Assembly (NCBI RefSeq): GCF_002192695.1 | Contig: NZ_MTLG01000078.1 | Coordinates: 1-64,000, forward strand | Direction: 5' to 3' | DNA: 64,000 bases | From: Achromobacter xylosoxidans | Lineage (GTDB): Bacteria; Pseudomonadota; Gammaproteobacteria; Burkholderiales; Burkholderiaceae_B | Notes under the pieces: generated by a model | What the model was told of the DNA's origin: nothing | Databases searched by the model: none | What the model saw: only the letters and a program-made list of their open reading frames with translations | Made by a program: the position numbers and the translations under genes | Shown: positions 26,579 through 34,876 of the stretch, piece after piece | How positions within the stretch are numbered: the stretch's first letter is position 1 | Layout of the letters: each line of letters begins with the position of its first letter

Positions 26579-26786
26579 TCAAATGCTCCGACAGAATGAC
26601 TTGTGAAAGCGTGGAACAGATAAAAAACCTGGGCAGCCATTGCCCGGCCAAGCAAGAAACACCGGCAGCGTAGGGGAAGGGATAGCGGGTCGCCACTCAT
26701 TTTGCGCCACGCGGCCTGTACCGGCTGCCCGCCCGCGACAGGAATCGGATATTGCAGCCCGTCCCGCCGTCAGCCGCCGCTAGACC

Positions 26787-27239
26787 TCACAAGGGCACCG
26801 GCCGGTTCCGCAGCACGTTCTTCATCACCAGCGTCGATCTCAGCCGCAGCACGCTCGGCAGCGCCGACAACACGCGGTCATAGAGCGCCTGGAACGCGGG
26901 CAGGTCCTGGGTGACGACATGCAGCATGTAGTCCGGATCGCCGAACAGCCGCTGCGCCTGCACTACCTCGGGAATGTCGGCCAGGGCGGCCTCGAACGCC
27001 GACACCCGGTCGCTGCTGCCTTCGCGCATCGTGACGAAGACGATGGCCGAGAAATTCAGCCCGACCGCGGCCAGGTTGATGTTGGCGCCATAGCCGCTGA
27101 TGACGCCCGCCTCTTCCAGCGCCCGCAGCCGCCGGTGGCACGGAGACAGGCTCAGGCCGACCCGTTCCGCCAGGTCCGTGATGGAAATCCGGCCGTCTTC
27201 CTGTAGCTGCGCCAGAATTTTTCTATCTATGTCATCCAT
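26787..27239 (-). CDS. Lrp/AsnC family transcriptional regulator
   Basis: A 150-residue feast/famine regulator. The N-terminal helix-turn-helix reads ISITDLAERVGLSLSPCHRR, and the C-terminal RAM domain includes RLFGDPDYMLHVVTQDL, the amino-acid-binding region. I start it at ATG 27239 because the family opens MDDIDRKILAQLQ; the longer frame lies in the promoter region. It is divergent from the LysE-type exporter, the classic regulator/exporter arrangement for amino acid export. Confidence 0.93.
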   Translation of the reverse strand: MDDIDRKILAQLQEDGRISITDLAERVGLSLSPCHRRLRALEEAGVISGYGANINLAAVGLNFSAIVFVTMREGSSDRVSAFEAALADIPEVVQAQRLFGDPDYMLHVVTQDLPAFQALYDRVLSALPSVLRLRSTLVMKNVLRNRPVPL

Positions 27240-27248
27240 GAGGAAGAT

Positions 27249-27278
27249 TCTACCCAAAACTACGCTTCTTCCGGTAGA
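27249..27278. promoter_or_regulatory. Inverted repeat in the AsnC/LysE divergent region
   Basis: TCTACC (27249-27254) and GGTAGA (27273-27278) form an inverted repeat with an 18-base spacer immediately upstream of the asnC-type gene and before the exporter. Its position is right for an Lrp-type operator; the half-sites are short, so this is a modest claim. Confidence 0.3.
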
Positions 27279-27345
27279 TAGCAGGAGCACTTCCCCTTGC
27301 TTCGCCGATAACATTCCCCGCCTGAGATTCATTTGGGGTACGCAG

Positions 27346-27972
27346 TTGGAAACCGGCAATCTGGTGGCGTTTTGGCTTGTTTCGCTTTCTTTGGTTGTCG
27401 TCCCGGGCGCGGATTGGGCGTATGCCATATCCGCCGGCTTGCGGGACAAGGCCGTCCTTCCCGCCGTCGCGGGCATGTTGACCGGCTATCTGATGATCAC
27501 CATGGTGGTCGCGGCGGGCATAGGCGCCCTGGTCGCGAGCGAACCCGCCATCCTTACCGTCCTGACGCTGGTCGGCGCGGCGTATCTGCTCTGGCTGGGG
27601 GCCAACGTACTGGCGCATCCGTCGGAGCCCAAGGCGGGCGATGCGCAGGCCGCCGGGCATTGGCTGGGCTGGGCGGCAAGGGGTTTCGCGGTCAGCGGCG
27701 TGAACCCCAAGGCCATCCTGCTGTTCCTGGCCTTGCTGCCGCAATTCACCAGCCGCGACGGCGCCTGGCCGATCTCCACGCAGATCACGGCCTTGGGGAT
27801 CCTGCAGATCCTGAATTGCGCCGTCATCTACACCCTGGTGGGCCTGGGGTCCAAGGCCGTGCTGCAATCGCGCCCGGTCGCCGCGCGCAGGGTCAGCCAG
27901 TTCTCGGGGCTGGCCATGATAGTCATTGCCCTGATCCTGTTCGGCGAACAGGTCGCCGTCTTGATGGCTTGA
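27346..27972 (+). CDS. LysE/RhtB family amino acid exporter
   Basis: A 208-residue inner-membrane exporter with about six hydrophobic segments. NLVAFWLVSLSLVVVPGADW is the LysE/RhtB N-terminal signature (the family has PGP; here PGA), and GFAVSGVNPKAILLFLALLPQF is the second family motif. No ATG fits; TTG 27346 with GGGG upstream gives family length. An in-frame ATG at 27238 exists but would overlap the regulator start. It is divergent from the AsnC regulator, which probably induces it in response to the exported amino acid. Confidence 0.85.
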   Translation: METGNLVAFWLVSLSLVVVPGADWAYAISAGLRDKAVLPAVAGMLTGYLMITMVVAAGIGALVASEPAILTVLTLVGAAYLLWLGANVLAHPSEPKAGDAQAAGHWLGWAARGFAVSGVNPKAILLFLALLPQFTSRDGAWPISTQITALGILQILNCAVIYTLVGLGSKAVLQSRPVAARRVSQFSGLAMIVIALILFGEQVAVLMA

Positions 27973-27989
27973 CCCAGGCGAGGCGGGCC

Positions 27990-29726
27990 CTAATCTCCAG
28001 GATGCCTGCCGCCCCCGCTCTCCAGATAGCTGTCCACCGCGCTCCCTACCGTGGGGTGGAAGCGGTCGTCGCCGAATATCTCGGTCAGTTCGAAGCGTTT
28101 GAGCTTGTCGCGCACGGGATCCTTCATTTCCGCGAAATGCAGCGCCGCACCCTGCTGGGCTAGGCTGCGACTCAGTTCGCGCAGCATGTCCGCCGACGTG
28201 ACGTCGACGCTAGTGACCGGCTCGGCGGCCACCACTACCCGCCGCACCGGCGTGGGCGAGGCCTCCACGGCTTCCATCAGGCGTTGCTGGAAGAGTTCGG
28301 CATTGGCGAAGAACAGCGGCGCGTCCCAGCGGAACAGCACCAGGCCGTCGATCAGCGCGGCATTCGGATAACGTTTCAGGTCGTGGTAGCCGCGCAGGTT
28401 GGGCACGCGGCCCAGCACCGCGAAATGCGGACGCCAGCCGTCCCACAGGAATTCGATCACGGCGATCAGCACGGCCAGGCAGATGCCGGGAATGGCGCCG
28501 AACACGGCCACGCCGGCAAAGCACGCCATCGACAGCCAGAACTCCCACTGCTGGATGCGGTAGATGCGCCGGAGGTCCTTGAATTCGAACAGGCCGATCG
28601 CCGCCGCTATCACCACGGCCGCCAGCGCGCTGTTCGGCAGATAGCGCAGCAGATTGGGCGCCGCGACCAGCAGCACCGCCACCGCTATCGCGCCCACCAC
28701 GCCAGTCAGCTGCGTGCGCGAACCCGCCGCCTCGGCCACCGGCGTGCGCGAAGCGCTGCTGCTGATCGGAAAGCCCTGGAAGAAGCCGGCCGCCAGGTTG
28801 GCCACGCCCAGGCCCACCATTTCCTGGTTCGGATCGACCCGCGTGTTGGTGCGCGCGGCATAGGTGCGCGACAGCACACTGGTGTCCGCGAAGGCGATCA
28901 GCGCCACCGCGCAACCGCCCAGCGCGATCTTGACCAGGTCCGCGTGGCTGAGCCATGGCAAGACGAACTTGGGCAGGCCCTGCGGGATCTCGCCCAGCAC
29001 CTTCACGCCTTGCGAGTCCAGATGGAACAGGCTGACCGCCAGCGTCGCCAGGATCACGGCGATCAAGATGCCCGGCACGCGATCGTAGCGCTTGAGCAGC
29101 AGGATCAGCGCCAGGGTCGCCGCGCCCACCGCGAAGCTGTACCAGTTGGTCTCGCCTTGGAATACGGCGCGCCCCAGCTGCCACAATTCGGTCAAGGGGC
29201 CGGCATCGTCTATCGATACCGCGAACAGCTTGGGCAACTGGCTGACCAGCACCGTCAGCGCGATGCCGTTCATGTAGCCATAGCGGATAGGCTTGGACAG
29301 CAGCTCGGTGATGAAACCCAGCCGCAGCAGTCCCATCACGATGCAGAACACCCCTGCGACCAGGGCCATCAGGCTGGCCGCGGCCACCGCGCGCATGGGG
29401 TCGCCTTCGGAAACGCTGAGCACCACCGCCAGGATGGGCGCGGCCAATGCCGAGTCCGGTCCCAGCACCAGGATGCGGCTGGGGCCGAACAGCGCATAGG
29501 CCAATAGCGGAATGATGGTGGCATAAAGGCCGTAGACGCCTGGGACGCCGGAGGCTTCGGCATAGGCAATGCCTACCGGCACCAGCATGGTCGTCAGCAC
29601 CAGGCCGGCGGCCAGGTCTTTGGGCAGCCAGGCGGCCTGGTACGACCTGAGCACCGCCAGTCCGGGCAGCCAGCGCAGCCAACTGGCGGTGGGCACATCC
29701 TTGGAGGCGGGAGTACGGGATGCCAT
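27990..29726 (-). CDS. SulP family anion permease with STAS domain
   Basis: A 578-residue SulP (SLC26-like) transporter. The membrane domain runs from about residue 30 to 430 (GLVLTTMLVPVGIAYAEASG and GFFQGFPISSSASRTPVAEA are family motifs), followed by a cytoplasmic STAS domain (about 440-560; PVTSVDVTSADMLRELSRSL). It is annotated in relatives as sulfate or bicarbonate permease; substrate and direction cannot be read from sequence. It converges on the LysE exporter gene, 17 bases apart. Confidence 0.93.
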   Translation of the reverse strand: MASRTPASKDVPTASWLRWLPGLAVLRSYQAAWLPKDLAAGLVLTTMLVPVGIAYAEASGVPGVYGLYATIIPLLAYALFGPSRILVLGPDSALAAPILAVVLSVSEGDPMRAVAAASLMALVAGVFCIVMGLLRLGFITELLSKPIRYGYMNGIALTVLVSQLPKLFAVSIDDAGPLTELWQLGRAVFQGETNWYSFAVGAATLALILLLKRYDRVPGILIAVILATLAVSLFHLDSQGVKVLGEIPQGLPKFVLPWLSHADLVKIALGGCAVALIAFADTSVLSRTYAARTNTRVDPNQEMVGLGVANLAAGFFQGFPISSSASRTPVAEAAGSRTQLTGVVGAIAVAVLLVAAPNLLRYLPNSALAAVVIAAAIGLFEFKDLRRIYRIQQWEFWLSMACFAGVAVFGAIPGICLAVLIAVIEFLWDGWRPHFAVLGRVPNLRGYHDLKRYPNAALIDGLVLFRWDAPLFFANAELFQQRLMEAVEASPTPVRRVVVAAEPVTSVDVTSADMLRELSRSLAQQGAALHFAEMKDPVRDKLKRFELTEIFGDDRFHPTVGSAVDSYLESGGGRHPGD

Positions 29727-29885
29727 GGGACCTTCTCAGTGTGACGGGCGTGCCGGCAGCGCGTGTCAGGCTGCAACTCCGGTAGCGCCGATTCCGTAGT
29801 CTGACGCATTATTCATGCTTGCGGCTGTCCAGGAAGACGTACGGCGCGACATCCTTTCTTTATACAGACACGGGCAAGAATCCAC

Positions 29886-30314
29886 ATGACGCAGATGCAC
29901 AATCCCGAAGACATCCCAGGCGCGTTCCAGGCCGCCTGGAACGACCACGACATGCAAGCGCTGGGCGCGCTGTTCCATGAGGATGCGACCTTCGTGAACC
30001 GGTTCGGCCACTATGTGCGCGGCGTCGAGGAAATCGTCAAGATGCATGGCCCCATCCACGCCACCATCTACAGCGATTCCACGCTGGCGAACGAACTGGT
30101 CGACGTAACGCCGGTCGGCGCCGATGCGACGGTCGTGCACTTCTGGAGCCGCCTTTCGGCAGGCGCGGCCCATCCGGCGGGCGCGCACGCCGTCGACACC
30201 ATGATTCTTGCCGTGTTGACGCGGCAGGCCGGCGCCTGGCGCATCAAGGCGCTGGAAAACGTCACGCTGGTGAATCCGCGCACCGGGGCGGCGGTGCTGC
30301 GGAACGACGGCTGA
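29886..30314 (+). CDS. SgcJ/EcaC/SnoaL-like protein
   Basis: A 142-residue NTF2-like protein. FQAAWNDHDMQALGALFHED is the usual SnoaL/SgcJ opening, and the C-terminal strands WRIKALENVTLVNPRTG complete the cone fold. It lies beside DGPF-protein and ECF sigma genes; SnoaL-like domains often accompany ECF sigma factors, so a link to the ECF42 locus is possible but no matching promoter was seen upstream. Confidence 0.8.
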   Translation: MTQMHNPEDIPGAFQAAWNDHDMQALGALFHEDATFVNRFGHYVRGVEEIVKMHGPIHATIYSDSTLANELVDVTPVGADATVVHFWSRLSAGAAHPAGAHAVDTMILAVLTRQAGAWRIKALENVTLVNPRTGAAVLRNDG

Positions 30315-30432
30315 GGCTCCATCTACCTCTCCTTACAAAGAACGCTTCCGGGCAAGCATCGCGGGATGGCGCCGCCGCAACAAATAGCGGTAATCTGGCG
30401 AACCTTATCGGCAGTCCGAACTGGAAGATCCC

Positions 30433-30786
30433 ATGTCCTATCTGCTTTTCATCGTCGAACCGGTGGGCCAGCGCGCCCAGCGCACGCCCGAAGAGGGCCG
30501 CGAAGCCTACGCGCAGATGCTGCGCTACGCGGAAGACCTGAACTCGCGCGGCCTGCTGGCCCGCGCGGAATCCCTGAAGTCCGAATCGGAAGCCGTGCGC
30601 CTGCGGATCCGCGACGGCGAACGTTCCCTGGTGGACGGCCCCTATGCCGAGGCCAAGGAAATGATAGGCGGCTTCTTCCTGCTGAATTGCGAGACCCGGG
30701 AAGAAGCGTTGGCGCTGGCGGCCGAGTGTCCGGCGGCGCAATGGGCCACGGTGGAAGTGCGCGAATTGGGGCCGTGCTTCATGTAG
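30433..30786 (+). CDS. DGPF/YciI-like protein
   Basis: A 117-residue protein of the YCII-related (DGPF) family: MSYLLFIVEP start, central LVDGPYAEAKEMIGGF, and the final AQWATVEVRELGPCF. In the DGPF motif Tyr replaces Phe. These proteins are the usual genomic partners of ECF42 sigma factors, and an ECF42 gene lies 2 kb downstream. The catalytic role, if any, is unknown. Confidence 0.88.
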   Translation: MSYLLFIVEPVGQRAQRTPEEGREAYAQMLRYAEDLNSRGLLARAESLKSESEAVRLRIRDGERSLVDGPYAEAKEMIGGFFLLNCETREEALALAAECPAAQWATVEVRELGPCFM

Positions 30787-30835
30787 GCACGCGGCCCATG
30801 ATGCACAGGCGGCTGGCGCGCGCCAGCCGCGCGAT

Positions 30836-30988
30836 TCAACAGTTCCCTTTCTTGGCTTGGCCCGGCGGACAGAAACCACCACGGCCGCCGCCGTCGTGGG
30901 GATCAACGATGACCGCACCGCTCGGGGTATAGACGGCACAGCCCGTCAGCAAGGAAACCAGCAAGGCAAGACTGCACAGGATCTTCAT
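30836..30988 (-). CDS. Small lipoprotein, 50 residues
   Basis: A short open frame with a complete lipoprotein signal: MKILCSLALLVSLLTGC, Cys17 in lipobox LLTGC. The mature 33 residues are Gly-rich and hold two more Cys (GGRGGFCPPGQAKKGNC). The ATG is at 30986-30988. Coding is supported by the well-formed signal rather than by a strong ribosome-binding site. It lies between the two DGPF-type genes on the opposite strand. Function unknown. Confidence 0.6.
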   Translation of the reverse strand: MKILCSLALLVSLLTGCAVYTPSGAVIVDPHDGGGRGGFCPPGQAKKGNC

Positions 30989-31107
30989 ATCGGTGTTCAA
31001 AGTCGTAGACGCTGCGAGTGTATGGAGGCGCGCTGCAACCAGGGCTGTACCTTTGTAACGGTGTTCAGGCCATTTACCTAGTACTTACCCTAGGCTCCTC
31101 ATTTTTC

Positions 31108-31134
31108 TGTCGATTTCGCGTCTTGCCGTTCGTC
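31108..31134 (+). promoter_or_regulatory. Predicted ECF42-type sigma promoter
   Basis: TGTCGA at 31108-31113 and CGTC at 31131-31134 are separated by exactly 17 bases, matching the -35 TGTCGA and -10 CGA/TC elements I recall for ECF42 sigma factors. It lies 55 bases upstream of the DGPF gene that opens the operon ending in the ECF42 gene, so it predicts autoregulation. The consensus is from memory. Confidence 0.6.
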
Positions 31135-31189
31135 GTGCCAGTACAAGCCCACCCTCGGGCTGTGTTTTCCGAATCGAGGAGTCACAAGA

Positions 31190-31600
31190 ATGCGATACAT
31201 GATCATCGTCCGCGCCACGCCGGACAGTGAAGCCGGCGTGATGCCGCAGGAAAGCCTGCTGGCCGCCATGGCGACCTATCACGAGGCGCTGGCCAAGGCC
31301 GGCGTGCTGTTGGACGCCAATGGGCTGCACCCCTCCTCCAAGGGCTGGCGGGTGCAGTACGACAAGGATCAGCGCACGGTGGTCGACGGCCCCTTCGCCG
31401 ACACCAAGGAACTGATCGCCGGCTACACCATGATCCAGGTGCGCTCGCGCGAGGAAGCCATGCAATGGGCGCTGCGCTTTCCGCAGCCCTTCCCCGGCCA
31501 GCCCTGCGCCGTCGAAGTGCGCCAGGTCTTCGAGCTGGACGAGTTCGGCCCCAGCGAGGGCGTCGAACGCTATCGGCGCATACCCGGCAACGGCCAATGA
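31190..31600 (+). CDS. DGPF/YciI-like protein, ECF42 operon
   Basis: A 136-residue YCII-related protein with the full signature VVDGPFADTKELIAGYTMIQ and the opening MRYMIIVRATPDSEAG. GAGGAG precedes the ATG. It is the first gene of the run DGPF-SRPBCC-VOC-ECF42 sigma, all on one strand with gaps of 34, 18 and -4 bases. DGPF proteins are the conserved partners of ECF42 factors and may sense or modify the inducing compound. Confidence 0.92.
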   Translation: MRYMIIVRATPDSEAGVMPQESLLAAMATYHEALAKAGVLLDANGLHPSSKGWRVQYDKDQRTVVDGPFADTKELIAGYTMIQVRSREEAMQWALRFPQPFPGQPCAVEVRQVFELDEFGPSEGVERYRRIPGNGQ

Positions 31601-31634
31601 CCCCCCTCTCCGCCACCTTCAACGGACCTCGTTC

Positions 31635-32174
31635 ATGCTGAAAACCTTGTTGCTCATCGTCCTGGCTGCCATCGTGCTCGTGCTGGCCTACGCGGCCACG
31701 CGCCCGGACACCTTCCGCGTCGAACGCAGCGCGCGGATCCAGGCGCCGCCGGCGCGCGTGTTTCCCCTGATCAATGACCTGCACGCCTTCAACACCTGGA
31801 ACCCCTACGAAAAGAAGGACCCGGCGATCAAGGGCACCTATGGCGCCGTGACGGCGGGCCCGGGCGCAACCTATGCCTGGGAAAGCAAGGAAGTCGGCGT
31901 GGGCGAAATGCAGATCGAAACCGCCGTGCCGGATTCGTCCGTGGCCTTGCGGCTGACCTTCGTGAAGCCCTTCTCCGCCGTCAACCAGGTCAACTTCACC
32001 CTGGCGCCGGCCGGCGACGCCACGCAGGTCACCTGGGCCATGAAAGGCCGGCTGAACTACGTCGCCAAACTGATGCATCTCTTTTTCAACATGGACAGCA
32101 TCGTCGGGAAGGATTTCGAAGACGGGCTGGCCAACCTCAAGACCCTGGCAGAAAGGCGCCAGGACACACACTAA
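31635..32174 (+). CDS. Membrane-anchored SRPBCC (START-like) protein
   Basis: A 179-residue protein. An N-terminal hydrophobic helix (LKTLLLIVLAAIVLVLAYA) anchors or exports it; the rest is a polyketide-cyclase/START-like domain with RSARIQAPPARVFPLINDL and TQVTWAMKGRL. Such domains bind hydrophobic ligands. It is the second gene of the ECF42 operon. Confidence 0.88.
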   Translation: MLKTLLLIVLAAIVLVLAYAATRPDTFRVERSARIQAPPARVFPLINDLHAFNTWNPYEKKDPAIKGTYGAVTAGPGATYAWESKEVGVGEMQIETAVPDSSVALRLTFVKPFSAVNQVNFTLAPAGDATQVTWAMKGRLNYVAKLMHLFFNMDSIVGKDFEDGLANLKTLAERRQDTH

Positions 32175-32192
32175 AAAGGAAGCGGGAACATC

Positions 32193-32600
32193 ATGCACAA
32201 CCAGATCTTCGTCAATCTCCCCATCGCTGACATGCAGAAATCGCAGGCCTTCTTCAAGAGCCTGGGCTTCAGCTTCAATCCGCAGTTCACCAACGACCAG
32301 GGCGCCTGCATGGTCGTGAGCGACAGCATCTACGTCATGCTGCTGGTGAAGGACTTCTTCCAGACGTTCACCGGCAAGCCGGTGGCCGATGCCACCAAGA
32401 CCACCGAGGTGCTGATCGCGCTGTCCTGCGACAGCCGCGCCGAAGTCGACGAGCAGGTGAAACGCGCTCTCGCCGCCGGCGGCACCGCTCCGCGCCAGCC
32501 CCAGGACCACGGATTCATGTACGCCCATGGCTTCGAGGACCTGGACGGCCACGTCTGGGAACTGGTGTATATGGCCCCTGGCGAAGTGCCCAACGCATGA
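32193..32600 (+). CDS. VOC family (glyoxalase-like) protein
   Basis: A 135-residue vicinal-oxygen-chelate protein. IFVNLPIADMQKSQAFFKSL is the standard opening, and DLDGHVWELVYM the conserved end with the metal-ligand Glu. Two beta-alpha-beta-beta-beta units fit the length. It overlaps the sigma gene by four bases. The likely role is modification or binding of a small molecule linked to the ECF42 response. Confidence 0.9.
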   Translation: MHNQIFVNLPIADMQKSQAFFKSLGFSFNPQFTNDQGACMVVSDSIYVMLLVKDFFQTFTGKPVADATKTTEVLIALSCDSRAEVDEQVKRALAAGGTAPRQPQDHGFMYAHGFEDLDGHVWELVYMAPGEVPNA

Positions 32601-33874
32601 CGCGGGAGGCCGTGCATCGCGCCATCGAGGCGGTCTGGCGGATCGAGTCCGCCAGCGTCATCGCCGGCGTCGCGCGCCTGGTGCGCGACGTCGGGCTGGC
32701 TGAAGAGCTGGCGCAGGATGCCTTGGTCGCCGCCCTGGAACGCTGGCCCGAAACCGGCGTGCCGGACAACCCGGGAGCGTGGCTGATGACTACCGCCAAG
32801 AATCGCGCGCGCGACCGCCTGCGGCTGGACGCGCTGCATACGCGCAAGCACGAGCAGATCGGGCACGAGCTGGAGGCCCTGCAGGCCGACGTCGAGCCCG
32901 ATTTCGTCGACGCGCTGGACGCCGCGCGCCAGGACGACATCGGCGACGACCTGCTGCGGCTGGTGTTCACCGCCTGCCATCCGCTGCTGTCCACCGAGGC
33001 GCGCGTGGCGCTCACCCTGCGTCTTTTGGGCGGGCTGACCACGGCCGAGATCGCGCGCGCCTTCCTGGCATCGGAATCCACCATCGCGCAGCGCATCGTG
33101 CGCGCCAAGCGCAGCCTGTCCGCGGCCAACGTGCCGTTTGAAGTCCCTCGGGCCGAGGAGCGCGCGCCGCGCCTGGCGTCGGTGCTGGAAGTCATCTACC
33201 TGATCTTCAACGAGGGCTATTCGGCTACCTCGGGCGATGACTGGATGCGCCCGGCGCTATGCGACGAAGCGCTGCGCCTGGGCCGCATCCTGGCCCAGTT
33301 GGCGCCGGGCGAAAGCGAGGTCCACGGACTGGCGGCGCTGATGGAATTGCAGGCGTCGCGCCTGCATGCCCGGACCGACGCGCAAGGCCGTCCCGTCCTG
33401 CTGATGGAGCAGGACCGCGGCCGCTGGGACCCCTTGCTGATCCGCCGCGGGCTGGCAGCGCTGGCGCTGTCGGACAGCCTGGGCGCGCCGCGCGGCCCTT
33501 ATGCCCTGCAGGCCGAGTTGGCCGCCTGCCACGCCCGCGCACGCACGCCCGACGAAACAGACTGGCCGCGCATCGTGGCGCTGTACGACGCGCTGGCGCA
33601 GGCCATGCCCTCGCCGGTGGTGGAGTTGAACCGCGCCGTGGCCGTGGGCATGGCGTTCGGCCCCCAGGCCGGGCTGGACCTGGCCGACCATCTGGCCGAG
33701 GAACCGGCCCTGGCCAACTACCACTGGCTGCCCAGCGTGCGCGCGGACCTGCTGGCCAAGCTGGGGCGCAAGTCCGAGGCCCGCGCCGAGTTTGAGCGCG
33801 CGGCCGGCATGACGCGCAATGCGCGCGAGCGGGAACTGCTGCTGGCGCGGGCGCGCGACATGTCCGACGCCTAG
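32597..33874 (+). CDS. ECF42-type RNA polymerase sigma factor with DUF6596/TPR-like C-terminus
   Basis: A 425-residue sigma factor, about twice the usual ECF length. Region 2 is at about 10-80 (EELAQDALVAALERWPETGV, AWLMTTAKNRARDRLR), region 4 at about 120-170 (LTTAEIARAFLASESTIAQR), then a long helical C-terminal domain (about 190-425; IYLIFNEGYSATSGDDWMRP) of the DUF6596 type. No anti-sigma gene is present; in the ECF42 group the C-terminal domain is thought to control activity. It overlaps the VOC gene by four bases, and a matching promoter lies upstream of the operon. Confidence 0.92.
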   Translation: MTREAVHRAIEAVWRIESASVIAGVARLVRDVGLAEELAQDALVAALERWPETGVPDNPGAWLMTTAKNRARDRLRLDALHTRKHEQIGHELEALQADVEPDFVDALDAARQDDIGDDLLRLVFTACHPLLSTEARVALTLRLLGGLTTAEIARAFLASESTIAQRIVRAKRSLSAANVPFEVPRAEERAPRLASVLEVIYLIFNEGYSATSGDDWMRPALCDEALRLGRILAQLAPGESEVHGLAALMELQASRLHARTDAQGRPVLLMEQDRGRWDPLLIRRGLAALALSDSLGAPRGPYALQAELAACHARARTPDETDWPRIVALYDALAQAMPSPVVELNRAVAVGMAFGPQAGLDLADHLAEEPALANYHWLPSVRADLLAKLGRKSEARAEFERAAGMTRNARERELLLARARDMSDA

Positions 33875-33924
33875 GCGCGCCGGTCCGGGCGCCGCGGCCC
33901 TGGCCGGCATGCTTAAATCCCTCC

Positions 33925-34794
33925 ATGCGCCCCGTCGACCATGCCCCGTCCGACCTTGCCGCGCCCGCCATGCCGGGCGTGCCGCAGGCGTTCGAGCATC
34001 CCGGCGACCGGGCCGAGTTCCGGCAGGCGGCGCATCTGCCCGGCGTGGAGCTGTACCGCGCGCACATCATCCGCTATGCCTTCGAGCCCCACACCCACGA
34101 AGCCTACGGGCTGGGCGCCATCGAGGCCGGCGTCGAGCGCTTCCGCTACCGGGGCGCGGAACATCTGGCGCCTTCGGGCTCGGTGGTGTTGATGAACCCG
34201 GACGAGCTGCACACCGGCCGCGCCGAAACCGAGGGCGGCTGGCGCTACCGCATGGTCTACCTGGACCCGGAGGTGGTGGCCCGCGTCACCGGTGAAGACG
34301 GCTGGTGGTTCGATACGGCCGTCGGCCATGACGCCCCCGGCGCGCAGCGCGTCACCGCGCTGCTGGACACCTTGTGGCAGGCACGCGAACCGCTGGCCTT
34401 CGACAGCGCGCTGTATGCGCTGCTGGGCGAATTCCGCCGCCACGCGCGCGTGCCGCGGGCGGCCCGCGACGAAGGCGCGCCGCGCTTCGCGCCCGTCATC
34501 GATTACCTGCGCGCCAACCTGGCGCGCCGCCTGACCCTGGACGAGCTCGCGGCCGTGGCCGGGCTCAGCCCTTTTCATTTCCTGCGCAGCTTCCAGGCGC
34601 AGTACCACGCCACGCCACAGCAGATGCTGATGGCGCTGCGGCTGTTCGAGGCCAAGCGCCGACTGGCCGCCGGCGAATCGCCTGCCCAAGTGGCGCTGGC
34701 CTCGGGGCTGACCGACCAGGCCCACCTGACCCGCGCCTTCTCGCGCCGCTACGGCGTCACACCCGCCCGTTATCAGAAGCAAGTCCGCGCCTGA
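33925..34794 (+). CDS. AraC family regulator, cupin type
   Basis: A 289-residue regulator with a cupin sensor (FEPHTHEAYGLGAIEAGVER, PDELHTGRAE) and the C-terminal double helix-turn-helix (LTLDELAAVAGLSPFHFLRS and PAQVALASGLTDQAHLTRAF). It is followed 82 bases downstream by a DMT exporter on the same strand. This AraC/EamA pairing is common and suggests it controls that transporter. The first 15 residues may not be translated. Confidence 0.92.
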   Translation: MRPVDHAPSDLAAPAMPGVPQAFEHPGDRAEFRQAAHLPGVELYRAHIIRYAFEPHTHEAYGLGAIEAGVERFRYRGAEHLAPSGSVVLMNPDELHTGRAETEGGWRYRMVYLDPEVVARVTGEDGWWFDTAVGHDAPGAQRVTALLDTLWQAREPLAFDSALYALLGEFRRHARVPRAARDEGAPRFAPVIDYLRANLARRLTLDELAAVAGLSPFHFLRSFQAQYHATPQQMLMALRLFEAKRRLAAGESPAQVALASGLTDQAHLTRAFSRRYGVTPARYQKQVRA

Positions 34795-34876
34795 GTTCCA
34801 CACCGCAATCTGGTACAAGACGCGCGGCCCGCCCGCTGGCTAGACTGCCGCCATTCGTGACCTGGAGCGACGTCGT

